Origin: Triticum aestivum
Lineage: Eukaryota; Streptophyta; Magnoliopsida; Poales; Poaceae
NCBI RefSeq assembly: GCF_018294505.1
Contig: NC_057808.1
Coordinates: 353,574,696 to 353,638,695, forward strand
Direction: 5' to 3'
DNA: 64,000 bases
In this document: positions 22,533 to 34,858 of the stretch, one piece after another
Numbering within the stretch: position 1 is the stretch's first letter
Layout of the letters: each line of letters starts with the position of its first letter
Notes under the pieces: generated by a model
Told to the model about the DNA's origin: nothing
The model's input: only the letters and a program-made list of their open reading frames with translations
Database searches by the model: none
Made by a program: the position numbers and the translations under genes

Positions 22533-25500
22533 ATGTTTCAGACTTCCATTGCCATGGCCAAGCAAGTGTATGAATGCAATTGGGCTCCTTCTCGAGTAAC
22601 CGAGGAACAATTAAACAATCTTGTTAAAACGGGCGCTTTGGCCAAGAAAGATGTCATCCACTGGAGGGTCCCTGGCCCGGAAAATCCTCCTACACCCAAG
22701 GACGGAGAGGTAGTCGTGTTTGCTGATCATCTCGGACGAGGTTTTAGCCCTCCCGGTTCAAAAATTTTCCAGGATGTACTGGCCAATTTTCAGCATCTGC
22801 CACTTCCAAGTCTTTTGTGAGGTTTATCTGCAAGAGGAACCTTCAGTCGAGCTGTTTAGGGATTTCTTTCACTTAAACCATCGCACAGAGTTCTCAGACG
22901 GACCCAATACAGAGCTGGGCGGAATGGCGGTTCAGAAAAGGAAGGAAGTCACCTTCCCTCACCCCAAACTCCACAGTCACCCCAAAGAGTGGAACCAGAC
23001 TTGGTTTTACTGCATTGATACATCTCCATCTGATGAAAATCCTTTGCCGGGATACCGCCCTGAACGTCTTAGCAACACACATCCTTTTCCTCAGAGGTTG
23101 ACAGCAAGAGAAAGGGGCCAACTATGCTCCCCAATTATCAAAGCTTAGAGCCTTCATGGCGAACGATTTAACAGGAGTTGATCTTGCTCGTTGCTGGATA
23201 AGCTAGAGTATTCTGCCCTTAAGCCGGCGCCCCGGTTTGATGTGTGAGTACACGGGGAGTCTGAAGGATGCTCAGCGGCACATTGACATTCAGCTTACAG
23301 ATGCAGAAGTCACTGAAGCTGTAAAGAAGATACTGAACGAACCGGAGGCTGTCTGTGCCCAAACCAGACTACTCCCTTTCTGCACCTTCAACAAACCGCC
23401 AGCTGTAAGAATCATATAATCTTTTTATCTGAAGTTGCTTCTGTCCAAATATTCTCTGAAAGTGTGATTATTTTCTAACAGGGTGATGATCCGTTCTGGA
23501 ACAAGAAACCCTCCCAAGACAAACCAGCGAAGCCGCTAGATAAACCGGTCAAGCCGGTTCGTCCAAAGACCAGGGTTGTTAAAAAACCTTCCAAGAGAAG
23601 GACCACCGCATCCTCCGATCCACCAGCTGATGACGATGTGGGTCCGGAACCAGAGGTAGAACTTGACTCTCTTGGTTCATTTTTCGTACATCTCATTGAC
23701 AATGATTATTATCAGGATGACGCTGAAGGCAGTCATGCTGAGGACGTAGAGGTAACTATTCTTTCGTCCGATTCAGATCCTCTGCCAACATCAAAAATCC
23801 GTCAAGCAAACCGGAAAGTAAAATTTTCTCACCCTCTTGCTTACTTGGACCCAAACTTTCTTTTGAAGACGCAGCAGCACGAAGCTCGCCGTACAACCCG
23901 GCACAGTGGCCAGGTAGTTACCTCCGCCGGTTTACCGAACAGTCCGGTTCGGAAACGCCGATCAGAGGTCTCTTATCCCATTGATACTTCATGCCCAAAA
24001 GCAGGTTGTTTCCGCCAGCCTCTTAACCCGTCTGATTCAAATTATCAGGGTACTTCTCACTCATCCTCTGGCGAATCATCGGCCATGCAGCTTCCACCTC
24101 TCAAAACAGTTCCTGGGTGAGCTATGCATGTGTCTTTATTCTTGATGTGTTATCTTTACATACTGTACTGATCCTTATGTCTTATCTTTTCTCAGCGCTA
24201 AGCCAAGACCCAACAAGAAGGCTCGGTTAAGCAAACCGGCTGATGATAATGTAGCTGTTGAACCGGAGACAACTCCAAATCCGGAAGAAACCGACGCTGA
24301 CGACATGCTTAACGATCCGCCGCCTCAAGACCATGACTTTTTTGCTGAACAAGTGCAAGTTGACATTACAAGCCATGCAAGCCGGCAAACCAGCCCTGTC
24401 CAAACTGATGACAAACCGGCGAGTCCGGTTAATGATACTGACAAACCGCCAACTCCATCGAAGGCTGCTAATGATCAAGATGATGACGTTATGATTACTG
24501 GCATTGGCCACACCACTCCTGGCAACCCTGTCGCTTTGTCAAAGCATACTGCCAAGGACGAGCTCTCTGCTATCGGCAAAGGCAAATGGAATGCCGATTT
24601 ATCAAGCTACGCCAATCTCAATGCTCAAGACATTCACTCTGGCTTCTTGAACCGTCTGTATACCAGCCGTGACTATGAAGCTAGTTTAGTAAACTTGATG
24701 AAGGAGCGATATGAGGTAACTACTATTTTTCTCTTTTGTCCAATTGCAGTTTATCAACTCCTAGTAGCCCCCAAGTGATGGTTTATGATACCATTCTAAA
24801 CCGGGACTTTTGTGATAACTTAACTTTGCATATTTAGCCTCCAGGGACCGGATTACCTTTTTAAGATGAACTGGTTCCTTAAAATTTGCCATGCTGCTCT
24901 TTCACCGGTATAGCCCCCAAGGGCCGGGTTAACTTTATAAAGATGAACCGGGACTGTAGAAGAATTCCCATCCAACAGTTTTTGAGCAAACACACATTAG
25001 CCCCCAAGTGCCAAGATTAATACTTGTATTGTGCTTGGGACTTGTAGAAATTTCTGATAAGGAGCAAATATGCATTATCCCCCAAGTGTCAAGGGGATAA
25101 CTTGTTATGTGCTTGGTACTTCAAATATGTACTGTCAACTCATTGTGTATCTGTCTCTTTATAGGCTGAACTGAGCAAGAAGGAAAGCCAAACCGCTGAT
25201 CTGCAAGAGAACATCAAGTCCCAACAGGCCGAAACTTCAAAAGCAAAAGATGAGCTGACGAGCGCTTTAGCCGCTATGGAAAAGCTAAAGGAGAGCTTTG
25301 CCAAGGAGCGGGTGGATTGGAACACAGAGAAATCCGCTTTGCGGAAAAGAGCTGAAGACGCAGAAGCAGCTCTCAAACCGGTGGTAGACGAGCTGACTGG
25401 TGTAAAGCGGCAAGTACATGCGATGACCGCTGTTGTGTTTGGTAAGCATCTTTTCCTTAATACTTTCAACATATCTTCCTATACGTTGCCGATTTACTGA

Positions 25501-26173
25501 CGTTTGCAATGATGCAGGAACTCTCATTAGTCATCTGGGCTCTGATGTTTAGAAGAAGCTGAAGGATGCCTACACGCTGATAGAACAACTGTATACCGGC
25601 GCTCAACGAATTATCTGCGCCGCTTCTCACAATAAGCCGCCCCCGACATTAATCCAGGATACCTTAGATAGGCTATCTATGCTGCCTGCCCGGGTAGAAG
25701 AACTAAAGAGGTCTGCTGCAAGGGCTGGCGCTCTGACCGCTCTAACCCGGGCAAAGGCGTGGGTGCCTGATCTTGATCCGGTGGACGTGGCTAAAGGCTT
25801 CCCAAGCTTAAAAGAAGACGGATCAGAATTTGGTCAGGAGGATCTCCGCGCCATAAACCGGGAAGTACGTCCACTGGCTTGCCAATTGGCTGAAGAAGTT
25901 GATCTCTCACACTATCAGGCAAGCTACGATGATAAGAACAGACGGGTTGCGGCGCCAATTCCAGAAGCGCAAAATCTGATCCCTCCAATCCGTAAGCACA
26001 CTTATGCCCCTGATATTGAACCGTCAACCCTTATAAGCGATGAAGCTGTGTTCCAAGCTTTAACTGGGATCGACTGGACAACTATTGACTTCCAGCCGCT
26101 GGGTAGAGACGAAGAAGATGAACCGGTGCAAGGTGATCCGCATCCGTCAGGTCAAGCTGATCAGCAATCATAA
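22533..26173 (+). pseudogene. Antisense accessory gene of the Tat element (putative gypsy-type transposon domain plus coiled coil)
   Basis: Encoded opposite to gag-pol. ATG at 22533 (MFQTSIAMAKQVYECNWAPS). Coding segments: 22533-23404, 23482-24116, 24196-24715, 25165-25441 and 25518-26173, with GT...AG introns that keep phase. The first holds the domain annotated in Pfam, as I recall, as a putative gypsy-type transposon domain (PF04195): VFCEVYLQEEPSVELFRDFF, ELGG, TWFYCIDTSPSDENPLPGY. The second and third are Lys/Pro/Asp-rich and disordered. The fourth is a heptad-type coiled coil (ELSKKESQTADLQENIKSQQ onward). The last ends IRKHTYAPD...ALTGIDWTTIDFQPLG and stops at 26171-26173. Defects: frameshifts near 22795 and 23110, a stop near 23200 and a TAG at 25550-25552. 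Function unknown; no transposase catalytic motif is visible. Confidence 0.8.
24770..25095 (+). repeat. Intronic TAGCCCCCAAG motif repeats
   Basis: Five diverged copies of TAGCCCCCAAG(T/G) followed by GGNCCGGNTTA-like text, at about 24764, 24836, 24912, 25000 and 25078, within the 449-bp intron 24716-25164. They resemble the CCCCCAAGTGATG unit of the tandem array at 26950-27200, so the same short motif has been reused along the Tat 3' region. Confidence 0.6.
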
Positions 26174-26949
26174 CCCGGGGGCGGTTTAATATTCCACGCT
26201 GCAATGCTTAATGAAAAACAATTATCCCTTTGGTCATTGAAACGCCTTGTAATAGGCTAGTTGAAACACTTGGTCTGTTATGCCTTCATGCATATTTTAT
26301 CTGCAACTGATGTGTGTTAATCCGTCCTGCTTAAGATATGATGTTCATAATCCATAGCTATTTATTCAATCTGTTCCTGCAGATAAGAAGCTTAAAGCGC
26401 CCTGGCGGTTTACCACCGGGCGGGTCATGATACCCAAATATATATATGACCAAGGTTGTAAAAGATAACCAAATATGGAAACACATGATACCTGTGACCT
26501 TTAGGCATAGTGTTGGCTGATAAACCTTGTAATGAGGGTAATAACCCTAATCCGGAGAAAAAGCAACTCCTGTTATATGATGCCGGTTTACAATAAAACC
26601 GTTCCGGGTTGTGATAAACACCGGTTTATTCCATACTGGTGACTTTAAGTCAAAACCAGACCGGGCTGATAGTCTCTAGATTATAACTTGAACATGTACT
26701 GACAACTTGTAGTTGACAGCCTAACCGGGTTGATAAACACCGGTTTGAAAACATCACAAATTTTATCAAAAAAAGAGAAACTTAGCAAAAGGCAAATCAA
26801 ACCGTTGTAGTCGAGGCTTTTCACGGGCTGCCAGGCCCTAAATTCGACAGAAAGAATCTCCAAAAAACATTGTGAGCTGTGCTCAGTGGGTGCCTATGTT
26901 TGAGCTGTTGTTTTACAACACTCTCTTTGGCCCCGAATTGATTTGGCTT
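26174..26949. other. Tat 3' non-coding region
   Basis: Between the antisense gene stop and the tandem array. AT-rich, with repeated CCGGTTTA / AACCGG words but no ORF or RNA gene that I can support. It probably includes the antisense transcript's polyadenylation site. Confidence 0.5.
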
Positions 26950-27201
26950 TGAGCCGATCAAGAGGTGTGACTGTGGTTCGGATACGACCCAGCCCCCAAG
27001 TGATGTTGTGGCATTGCGACGAGCAAGAGGCGTAGCTATGGTTCGGGCTCGACCAAGCCCCCAAGTGATGTTGTGGCATTGCGCCGATCAAGAGGTGTAG
27101 CTATGGTTCGGACACGACCAAGCCCCCAAGTGATGTTGTGGCATTACGCCGATCAAGAGGTGTAGCTATGGTTCGGATACGACCAAGCCCCCAAGTGATC
27201 T
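26950..27201. repeat. 65-bp tandem repeat array in the Tat element
   Basis: Unit GCCCCCAAGTGATGTTGTGG...CGACCAA is 65 bp. Copies start at 26992, 27057 and 27122, with partial copies at both ends (from 26950 and at 27187). The copies differ by a few substitutions. The array sits between the end of pol (27380, minus) and the end of the antisense gene (26173, plus), that is, in the convergent intergenic space. Confidence 0.85.
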
Positions 27202-27379
27202 AATATTAAGCTTTGAGAAGCTAAATCAAGAGGTAAACCGGACGCCGCTTTGTAAGCTCTATGTAACCACACATGATGTAAGAAAACAACAGATACCCCG
27301 CTTTAGCTGAGGTTCCGGTTTATTGTATTGATCATAATATATACAATGTCATAATATGTACATAAGCAGAGCCTGTAGC

Positions 27380-30300
27380 TCAAGTATAGTAGGGCCGAAG
27401 ATGAGAAATATTCCACGGCCGGTTGGTCTCCTCCTCCGATTTACGTGAGTCTTTGCGCTCTCGAACATCGATTAGGTAGTATGACCCATTGTGCAGATTC
27501 TTGCTGACCACAAAAGGTCCTTGCCAAGGGGGGGATAGTGTTGGAAATATGCCCTAGAGGCAATAATAAATTGGTTATTATTATATTTCCTTGTTCATGA
27601 TAATCGTTTATTATCCATGCTAGAATTGTATTGATAGGAAACTCAGATACATGTGTGGATACATAGACAACACCATGTCCCTAGTAAGCCTCTAGTTGAC
27701 TAGCTCGTTGATCAATAGATGGTTACGGTTTCCTGACCATGGACATTGGATGTCGTTGATAACGGGATCACATCATTAGGAGAATGATGTGATGGACAAG
27801 ACCCAATCCTAAGCCTAGCACAAGATCGTGTAGTTCGTTTGCTCAGAGCTTTTCTAATGTCAAGTATCATTTCCTTAGACCATGATATTGTGCAACTCCC
27901 AGATACCGTAGGAATGCTTTGGGTGTACCAAACGTCACAACGTAACTGGGTGGCTATAAAGGTGCACTACAGGTATCTCCGAAAGTGTCTGTTGGGTTGG
28001 CACGAATCGAGACTGGGATTTGTCACTCCGTGTAAACGGAGAGGTATCTCTGGGCCCACTCGGTAGGACATCATCATAATGTGCACAATGTGACCAAGGA
28101 GTTGATCACGGGATGATGTGTTACGGAACGAGTAAAGAGACTTGCCGGTAACGAGATTGAACAAGGTATAGGGATACCGACGATCGAATCTCGGGCAAGT
28201 AACATACCGATAGACAAAGGGAATTGTATACGGGATTGATTGAATCCTCGACATCGTGGTTCATCCGATGAGATCATCGAGGAGCATGTGGGAGCCAACA
28301 TGGGTATCCAGATCCCGCTGTTGGTTATTGACCGGAGAGTCGTCTCGGTCATGTCTGCCTGTCTCCCGAACCCGTAGGGTCTACACACTTAAGGTTCGGT
28401 GACGCTAGGGTTATAGAGATATTAGTATGCGGTAACCCGAAAGTTGTTCAGAGTCCCGGATGAGATCCCAGACGTCGCGAGGAGTTCCGGAATGGTCCGG
28501 AGGTAAAGATTTATATATGGGAAGTCTTATTTTGGTCGTCGGAAAAGTTTCGCACTTTATCGGTATTGTACCGGGAGTGCCGAAAGGGGTCCGGGGGTCC
28601 ACCAGCCCCGGGGGGCCACATGGACTGTAGGGGGTGCGCCTTGGCCTATATGGGCCAATGGCACCAGCCCCAAGAGGCCCATGCGCCAAGAGATAAGAAA
28701 AAAAGGAGAGTCCTAAAGGGGGAAGGCACCTCTGAGGTGCCTTGGGGAGGAAGGACTCCTCCCTGGCCGCACCCTTCCTTGGAGGAAGGGCCAAGGCTGC
28801 GCCCCCCTCTCCCTTGGCCCTATATATAGTGGGGGGAAGGGAGGGCAGCAATACCTAAGCCCTGGCGCCTCCCTCTCCCTCCCGTGACACCTCTTCCTCC
28901 CCGCTTGCGCTTGGCGAAGCCCTGCCGTGATCCCGCTACTTCCACCACCACGCCGTCGTGTTGCTGGATCTCCATCAACCTCTCCTCCCCCCTTGCTGGA
29001 TCAAGAAGGAGGAGACGTCGCTGCTCCGTACATGTGTTGAACGCGGAGGTGCCGTCCGTTCGGCGCTAGGATCATCGGTGATTTGGATCACGACGAGTAC
29101 GACTCCATCAACCCCGTTCTCTTGAACGCTTCCGCTCGCGATCTACAAGGGTATGTAGATGCACTCCCCTTCCCTCGTTGCTAGATTACTCCATAGATTG
29201 ATCTTGGTGATGCGTAGAAAATTTTGAATTTCTGCTACGTTCCCCAACAGATAGCTTGTGCATATCCGTCTGATCCTGGATGAGTTGAAGCACCAAATCT
29301 CCTTCTTGAAAGGTTCTGGTTCTAACCCGGCGGCTATGATAACGACGCAGATCTTGCTGATAAATCACCGAATGGGCTGCCGCCATGTCACGCTCCTCAT
29401 CTAACAGGTCAAGAGCTTCCTGCCGTGCCTTCTCGTTGTCAGCTTCAACGTAAGCTGCTACACGAGGTGAGTCATGACGGATGTCACTAGGAAGAACCGC
29501 TTACGCTCCATAAACCATGAAGAACGGTGTGTATCCTGTTGATCTGTTGGGTGTGGTATTGATGCTCCATAACACTGAAGGTAGCTCCTCAACCCAACAA
29601 CCCGGCGTCCGTTGCAAATGAACCATAAGCCGGGGTTTGATGCCTCTCAAGATCTCTTGATTGGCCCTCTCCGCTTGACCATTGGACTGGGGGTGAGCCA
29701 CTGATGACACGTCAAGCCGGATGTGCTCATGTTGACAGAACTCCTTCATGGCACCCTTTGACAGATTGGTACAATTGTCTGTTATAATGCTGTGTGGAAA
29801 GCCAAACCGGAAGATCACCTTTTTGATGAATTGAACCGCCGTGGCTGCGTCACACTTACTAACTGGCTCTGCCTCCACCCACTTCGTGAACTTATCAACC
29901 GCCACCAAAAGGTGGGTCTTCTTGTCCTTGGACCTCTTGAAAGGCCCAACCATATCCAGCCCCCAAGTTGCAAACGGCCAGGTGATTGGAATCATCCTCA
30001 ATTCTTGAGCTGGTACATGAGCGCACCATGAGAATTTCTGACAGCCATCACATCTTTTGACCAAGTCCTCGGCATCAGCATGAGCTGTCAACCAATAGAA
30101 ACCGTGATGAAACGCCTTGGCCACCAAAGATTTTGAACCGGCGTGGTGACCACAATCTCCTTCGTGGATCTCACACAAAATTTCATGGCCTTCCTCAGGA
30201 GACACACAGCGTTGAAACGCCCCTGTCACACTGCAATGATGTAATTCTCCATTGATAATTGTCATGGACTTGGACCGCCGGGTTATCTGCCTGGCCAAAG

Positions 30301-33132
30301 TTTCATCCTCTGGTAAATCGCCCCGGTTTATATACGCTAGATATGGAACCGTCCAATCCGGGATAACATGAAGAGCCACCACCAACTGGGCCTCCGGATC
30401 AGGAAGAGCCAAATCCTCTTCACCAGGGAGCTTGACGGATGGATTATGCAAAACATCCAGGAAGACATTAGGTGGAACCGGTTTACGTTGGGAACCCAGG
30501 CACCTTAAAGCGTCCGCCGCTTCATTCTTCCGCCGGTCCACATGATCCACCTGATAACCTTTAAAGTGGCCTGCAACAATATCCACCTCACGGCGATATG
30601 CTGCCATTAGTGGGTCCTTGGAATCCCAAGTGTCGGACACTTGTTGAGCCACCAGATCCGAGTCACCGAAGCACTTAACTCGGCTTAGGTTCATCTCCTT
30701 AGCCATCCGAAGACCATGGAGTAAAGCCTCATATCCTGCTGCATTGTTAGTGCAAGGGAACATTAAACGGAGAACATAACAAAACTTATCACCTCGTGGG
30801 GAAGTTAATACGACTCCAGCCCCCGAGCCCTCCAATTGCCTGGACCCATCAAAATGAATAGTCCAATAAGTATGATCCGGCTTCTCTTCTGGTGCTTGTA
30901 GTTCTGTCCAATCATTGATGAAATCCACAAGTGCCTGAGATTTGATCGCCGTTCGGGGTATGTATTTCAACCCGTGAGGCCCGAGCTCTATAGCCCACTT
31001 AGCAATCCGGCCAGTTGCTTCCCTGTTCTGGATTATATCCCCCAAAGGAGCGGAGCTGACCACCGTGATAGGATGACCTTGGAAATACTGCTTAAGCTTC
31101 CGGCTTGCCATGAAAACCCCATACACCAATTTTTGCCAATGCGGGTACCTTTGCTTGGACTCAATAAGCACCTCACTGATATAGTAAACCGGCCGCTGAA
31201 CCGGATATTCCTTTCCTGCCTCCTTGCGCTCCACCACAATAGCCACACTAACAGCTCGAGCATTAGCTACCACATATAGCAACAATGGTTCTTTGTCCAC
31301 TCGAGCAGCGAGAATCGGCGGATTAGCCAGCTGCCGCTTTAAGTCCTCAAATGCTTCATTAGCAGCGTCACTCCAGACGAAGTTATCCGTTTTCTTCAGC
31401 ATTTGATATAAAGGTATGGCCTTCTCGCCAAGGCGACTGACAAACCGGCTCAACGCGGCAATCCGGCCTGCCAGGCGTTGAACATCATTGATACACTTCG
31501 GTTTAGCCAAGGAGGTGATGGCTTTGATCTTTTCCAGATTAGCTTCAATGCCCCTGTTAGACACCAAAAAGCCCAAGAGCTTGCCTACTGGTACACCAAA
31601 GACACACTTGGCCGGATTAAGCATCATTTTATAAACCCGCAGGTTATCAAAGGTTTCCTTCAAGTCATCAATCAATGTCTCCTTCTTCCTTGACTTTACC
31701 ACAATATCATCCACATAGGCGTGAACATTGCGGCCGATCTGTTTATGCAGACAATTCTGCACACACCGTTGATAAGTCGCCTGGGCACTCTTGAGCCCAA
31801 AGGGCATGGACACATAGCAGAAGGCTCCGAAGGGAGTTATGAAGGTTGTCTTCTCCTGGTCCTTAACTGCCATTTTGATCTGATGATAACCAGAATATGC
31901 ATCCAAAAAGCTTAAACGCTCGCAACCCGCCGTAGCACCAATAATTTGATCAATACGGGGAAGGGCAAAAGGATCTGCTGGACAAGCTTTGTTGAGATAT
32001 GTGTAGTCCACACACATACGCCAAGTGCCATTCTTCTTAAGGACCAGCACCGGATTAGCCAACCACTCAGGATGGAATACTTCAATGATAAATCCAGCCG
32101 CCAAGAGCCTGGCTACTTCTTCTCCAATAGCTTTGCGTCTTTCTTCATTGAACCGGCAGAGAAACTGCTTGATCGGTTTATACTTGGGATCAACATTGAG
32201 AGTGTGCTCAGCGAGTTCTCTCGGTACACCTGGCATGTCAGAAGGCTTCCATGCAAAGATGTCCCGATTCTCACGGATGAACTCGATGAGCGCGCTTTTC
32301 TATTTCGGATTCAAGTTAGCACTGATGCTAAACTGCTTGGACGAATCACCAGGCACGAAGTCAACAAGTTTAGTCTCATCAGCCGATTTAAACTTCAGGG
32401 CCGGATCATGCTCTGTAGTTGGTTTCTTCAATGAAGTCATATCTGCCGGATCAACATTGTCCTTGTAGAACTTCAACTCTTCCGTTGCACAAACCGACTC
32501 AGCATAAGCCGCATCACCTTCTTCACACTCCAAAGTAATCTTGCGGCTCCCATGCACGGTTATAGTTCCCTTGTGACCCGGCATCTTGAGCTGCAGATAG
32601 ACATAACAAGGCCGTGCCATGAACTTAGCATAAGCTGGACGTCCAAATAGGGCATGATACGGGCTGCTGATTTTCACCACTTCAAAGGTCAAGGTTTCTG
32701 ATCTCCAGTCATGCTCATCTCCAAAAGCCACCTCCAGAGCTATCTTACCAACAGGATATGCTGACTTACCAGGCACCACACTATGGAATACCGTATTGGA
32801 CGGTTTAAGATTTTTATCTGTTAACCCCATGCGACGGAAAGTTTCATAATAAAGGATATTGATACTACTCCCTCCATCCATGAGTACCTTAGTGAACTTA
32901 TAACCTCCCACCTGAGGTGCCACCACCAGAGCCAGATGACCCGGATTGTCAACCCGGGGCAGATGATCTTCTCTACTCCACACAATTGGCTGTTCGGACC
33001 AGCACAAATAACGGGGCACCGCCAGTTCAACGACATTCACCGCCCTTTTATAAAGCTTCTGATCACGCTTGTCCAAGCTAGTGCTGAAGACATGGTACTG
33101 TCCGCTATTCAATTGCTTCGGGTTGCTCTGGT
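27380..33132 (-). pseudogene. Tat pol: protease, RT, dual RNase H, integrase (broken)
   Basis: Minus strand from 33132 down to the TGA at 27380-27382, interrupted by the solo LTR 27539-29249. Protease: VLMDGGSSINILY near 32880. A nonsense TAG at about 32300 splits protease from RT. RT: YVDD at 31706-31717. A first RNase H is followed by a second, archaeal-type one (FDGSRQLEGSGAGVVL...DSDLVAQQV), the Tat signature. Integrase: zinc region (HHAGSKSLVAK...CDGCQKF), DDE core (LDMVGPF, ITDNCTNLS, NGQAERANQE). A second nonsense codon, TAA near 29501, precedes the last part (AAHSVIYQQDLRRYHSRRVR) and, beyond the solo LTR, the tail ending HLRPYYT. Apart from two stops and the insertion, the frame is long and clean (29501-32236 is 911 codons), in keeping with a young insertion. 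Confidence 0.92.
27539..29249 (+). mobile_element. Solo LTR, Angela/WIS/BARE-type Copia
   Basis: 1711 bp, from TGTTGGAAATATGCCCTAGA to CTACGTTCCCCAACA, with GATAG on both sides (27534-27538, 29250-29254). The first bases match the BARE-1/WIS/Angela LTR. A TATATATAG at about 28820 in a GC-rich stretch is the likely LTR promoter. It interrupts the C-terminal integrase region of the Tat pol. No internal domain remains, so unequal recombination between LTRs is the likely origin. Confidence 0.93.
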
Positions 33133-34853
33133 TGTTGGGAAATGTAGTACTTTCAAAAAAAATCCTACGCACACGCAAGATCATGGTGATGCATAGCAAC
33201 GAGAGGGGAGAGTGTTGTCTACGTACCCTCGTAGACCGAAAGCGGAAGCGTTAACACAACGCGGTTGATGTAGTCGTACGTCTTCACGATCCGACCGATC
33301 AAGTACCGAACGTACGGCACCTCCGAGTTCAGCACACGTTTAGCTCGATGACGTCCCTCGAACTCCGATCTAGCCGAGTGTTGAGGGAGAGTTTCGTCAG
33401 CACGACGGCGTGGTGACAATGTTGATATTCTACCGACGCAGGGCTTCGCCTAAGCACCGCTACGATATTATCGAGGTGTAATATGGTGGAGGGGGCACCG
33501 CACACGGCTAAGAGATCAATAGATCAATTGTTGTTGTGTCTATGGGGTGCCCCCCTGCCCCCGTATATAAAGGAGCAAGGGGGAGGCCGCCGGCCAAGGA
33601 GGAGGGCGCGCCAAGGGGGGAGTCCTACTCCCACCGGGAGTAGGACTCCTCCTTTCCTTGTTGGAATAGGAGAAGGGAAGGGAGAAGGAGAAAGAAGGAA
33701 GGGGGCGCCCCCCCTCCCTAGTACAATTCGGACTAGTCCATGGGGAGGGGTGCGGCCACCCTTTGGGGCCTTTCTCTCCTTTCCCGTATGGCCCATTAAG
33801 GCCCAATACGAATTCCCGTAACTCTCCCGTACTCCGAAAAATACCCAAATCACTCGGAACCTTTCCGAAGTCCGAATATAGTCGTCCAATATATTGATCT
33901 TTACGTCTCGGCCATTTCGAGACTCCTCGTCATGTCCCCGATCTCATCCAGGACTCTGAACTCCTTCGGTACATCAAAACACATAAACTCATAATATAAC
34001 CGTCATCGTGACGTTAAGCGTGCGGACCCTACGGGTTCGAGAACTATGTATACATGACCGAGACACCTCTCCGGTCAATAACCAATAGCTGAACCTGGAT
34101 GCTCATATTGGCTCCCACATATTCTACGAAGATCTTTATCGGTCAGACCGCATATCAACATACGTTGTTCCCTTTGTCATCGGTATGTTACTTGCCCGAG
34201 ATTCGATCGTCGGTATCTCGATACCTAGTTCAATCTCGTTACCGGCAAGTCTCTTTACTCGTTCCATAATACATCATCCCGCAACTAACTCATTAGTTAC
34301 AATGCTTTCAAGGCTTATAGTGATGTGCATTACCGAGTGGGCCCAGAGATACCTCTCCGACAATCGGAGTGACAAATCCTAATCTCGAAATACGCCAACC
34401 CAACAAGTACCTTTGGAGACACCTGTAGAGCACCTTTATAATCACCCAGTTACGTTGTGACATTTGGTAGCACACAAAGTGTTCCTCCGGTAAACGGGAG
34501 TTGCATAATCTCATAGTCATAGGAACATGTATAAGTCATGAAGAAAGCAATAGCAACATACTAAACGATCGAGTGCTAAGCTAACGGAATGGGTCAAGTC
34601 AATCACATCATTCTCCTAATGATATGATCCCGTTAATCAAATGACAACTCATGTCTATGGCTAGGAAACATAACCATCTTTGATCAACGAGCTAGTCAAG
34701 TAGAGGCATACTAGTGACACTCTGTTTGTCTATGTATTCACACATGTATCATGTTTCCGGTTAATACAATTCTAGCACGAATAATAAACATTTATCATGA
34801 TATAAGGAAATAAATAATAACTTTATTATTGCCTCTAGGGCATATTTCCTTCA
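33133..34853 (-). mobile_element. Solo LTR, Angela/WIS-type Copia, minus orientation
   Basis: 1721 bp. On the minus strand it begins TGAAGGAAATATGCCCTAGA and ends TTTCCCAACA. CTGGT flanks it on both sides (33128-33132, 34854-34858). It separates the Tat gag from the protease; the Tat reading frame resumes on the other side. The GC-rich centre contains CGTATATAAAGGAG (near 33560) as a probable TATA region on the plus strand side of the printed sequence. Confidence 0.92.
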
Positions 34854-34858
34854 CTGGT

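Noticed and set aside
28411..28851. ORFs up to 146 codons within Angela-type LTRs (also 33483-33889, 48464-48835, 55438-55815).
   Set aside because: The same GC-rich U3/R part of the LTR gives similar chance ORFs in every copy, on either strand, with Pro/Gly-rich content.
30974..32468. Plus-strand ORFs of 60-162 codons.
   Set aside because: They are the complementary strand of the well-supported Tat pol and show no motif.
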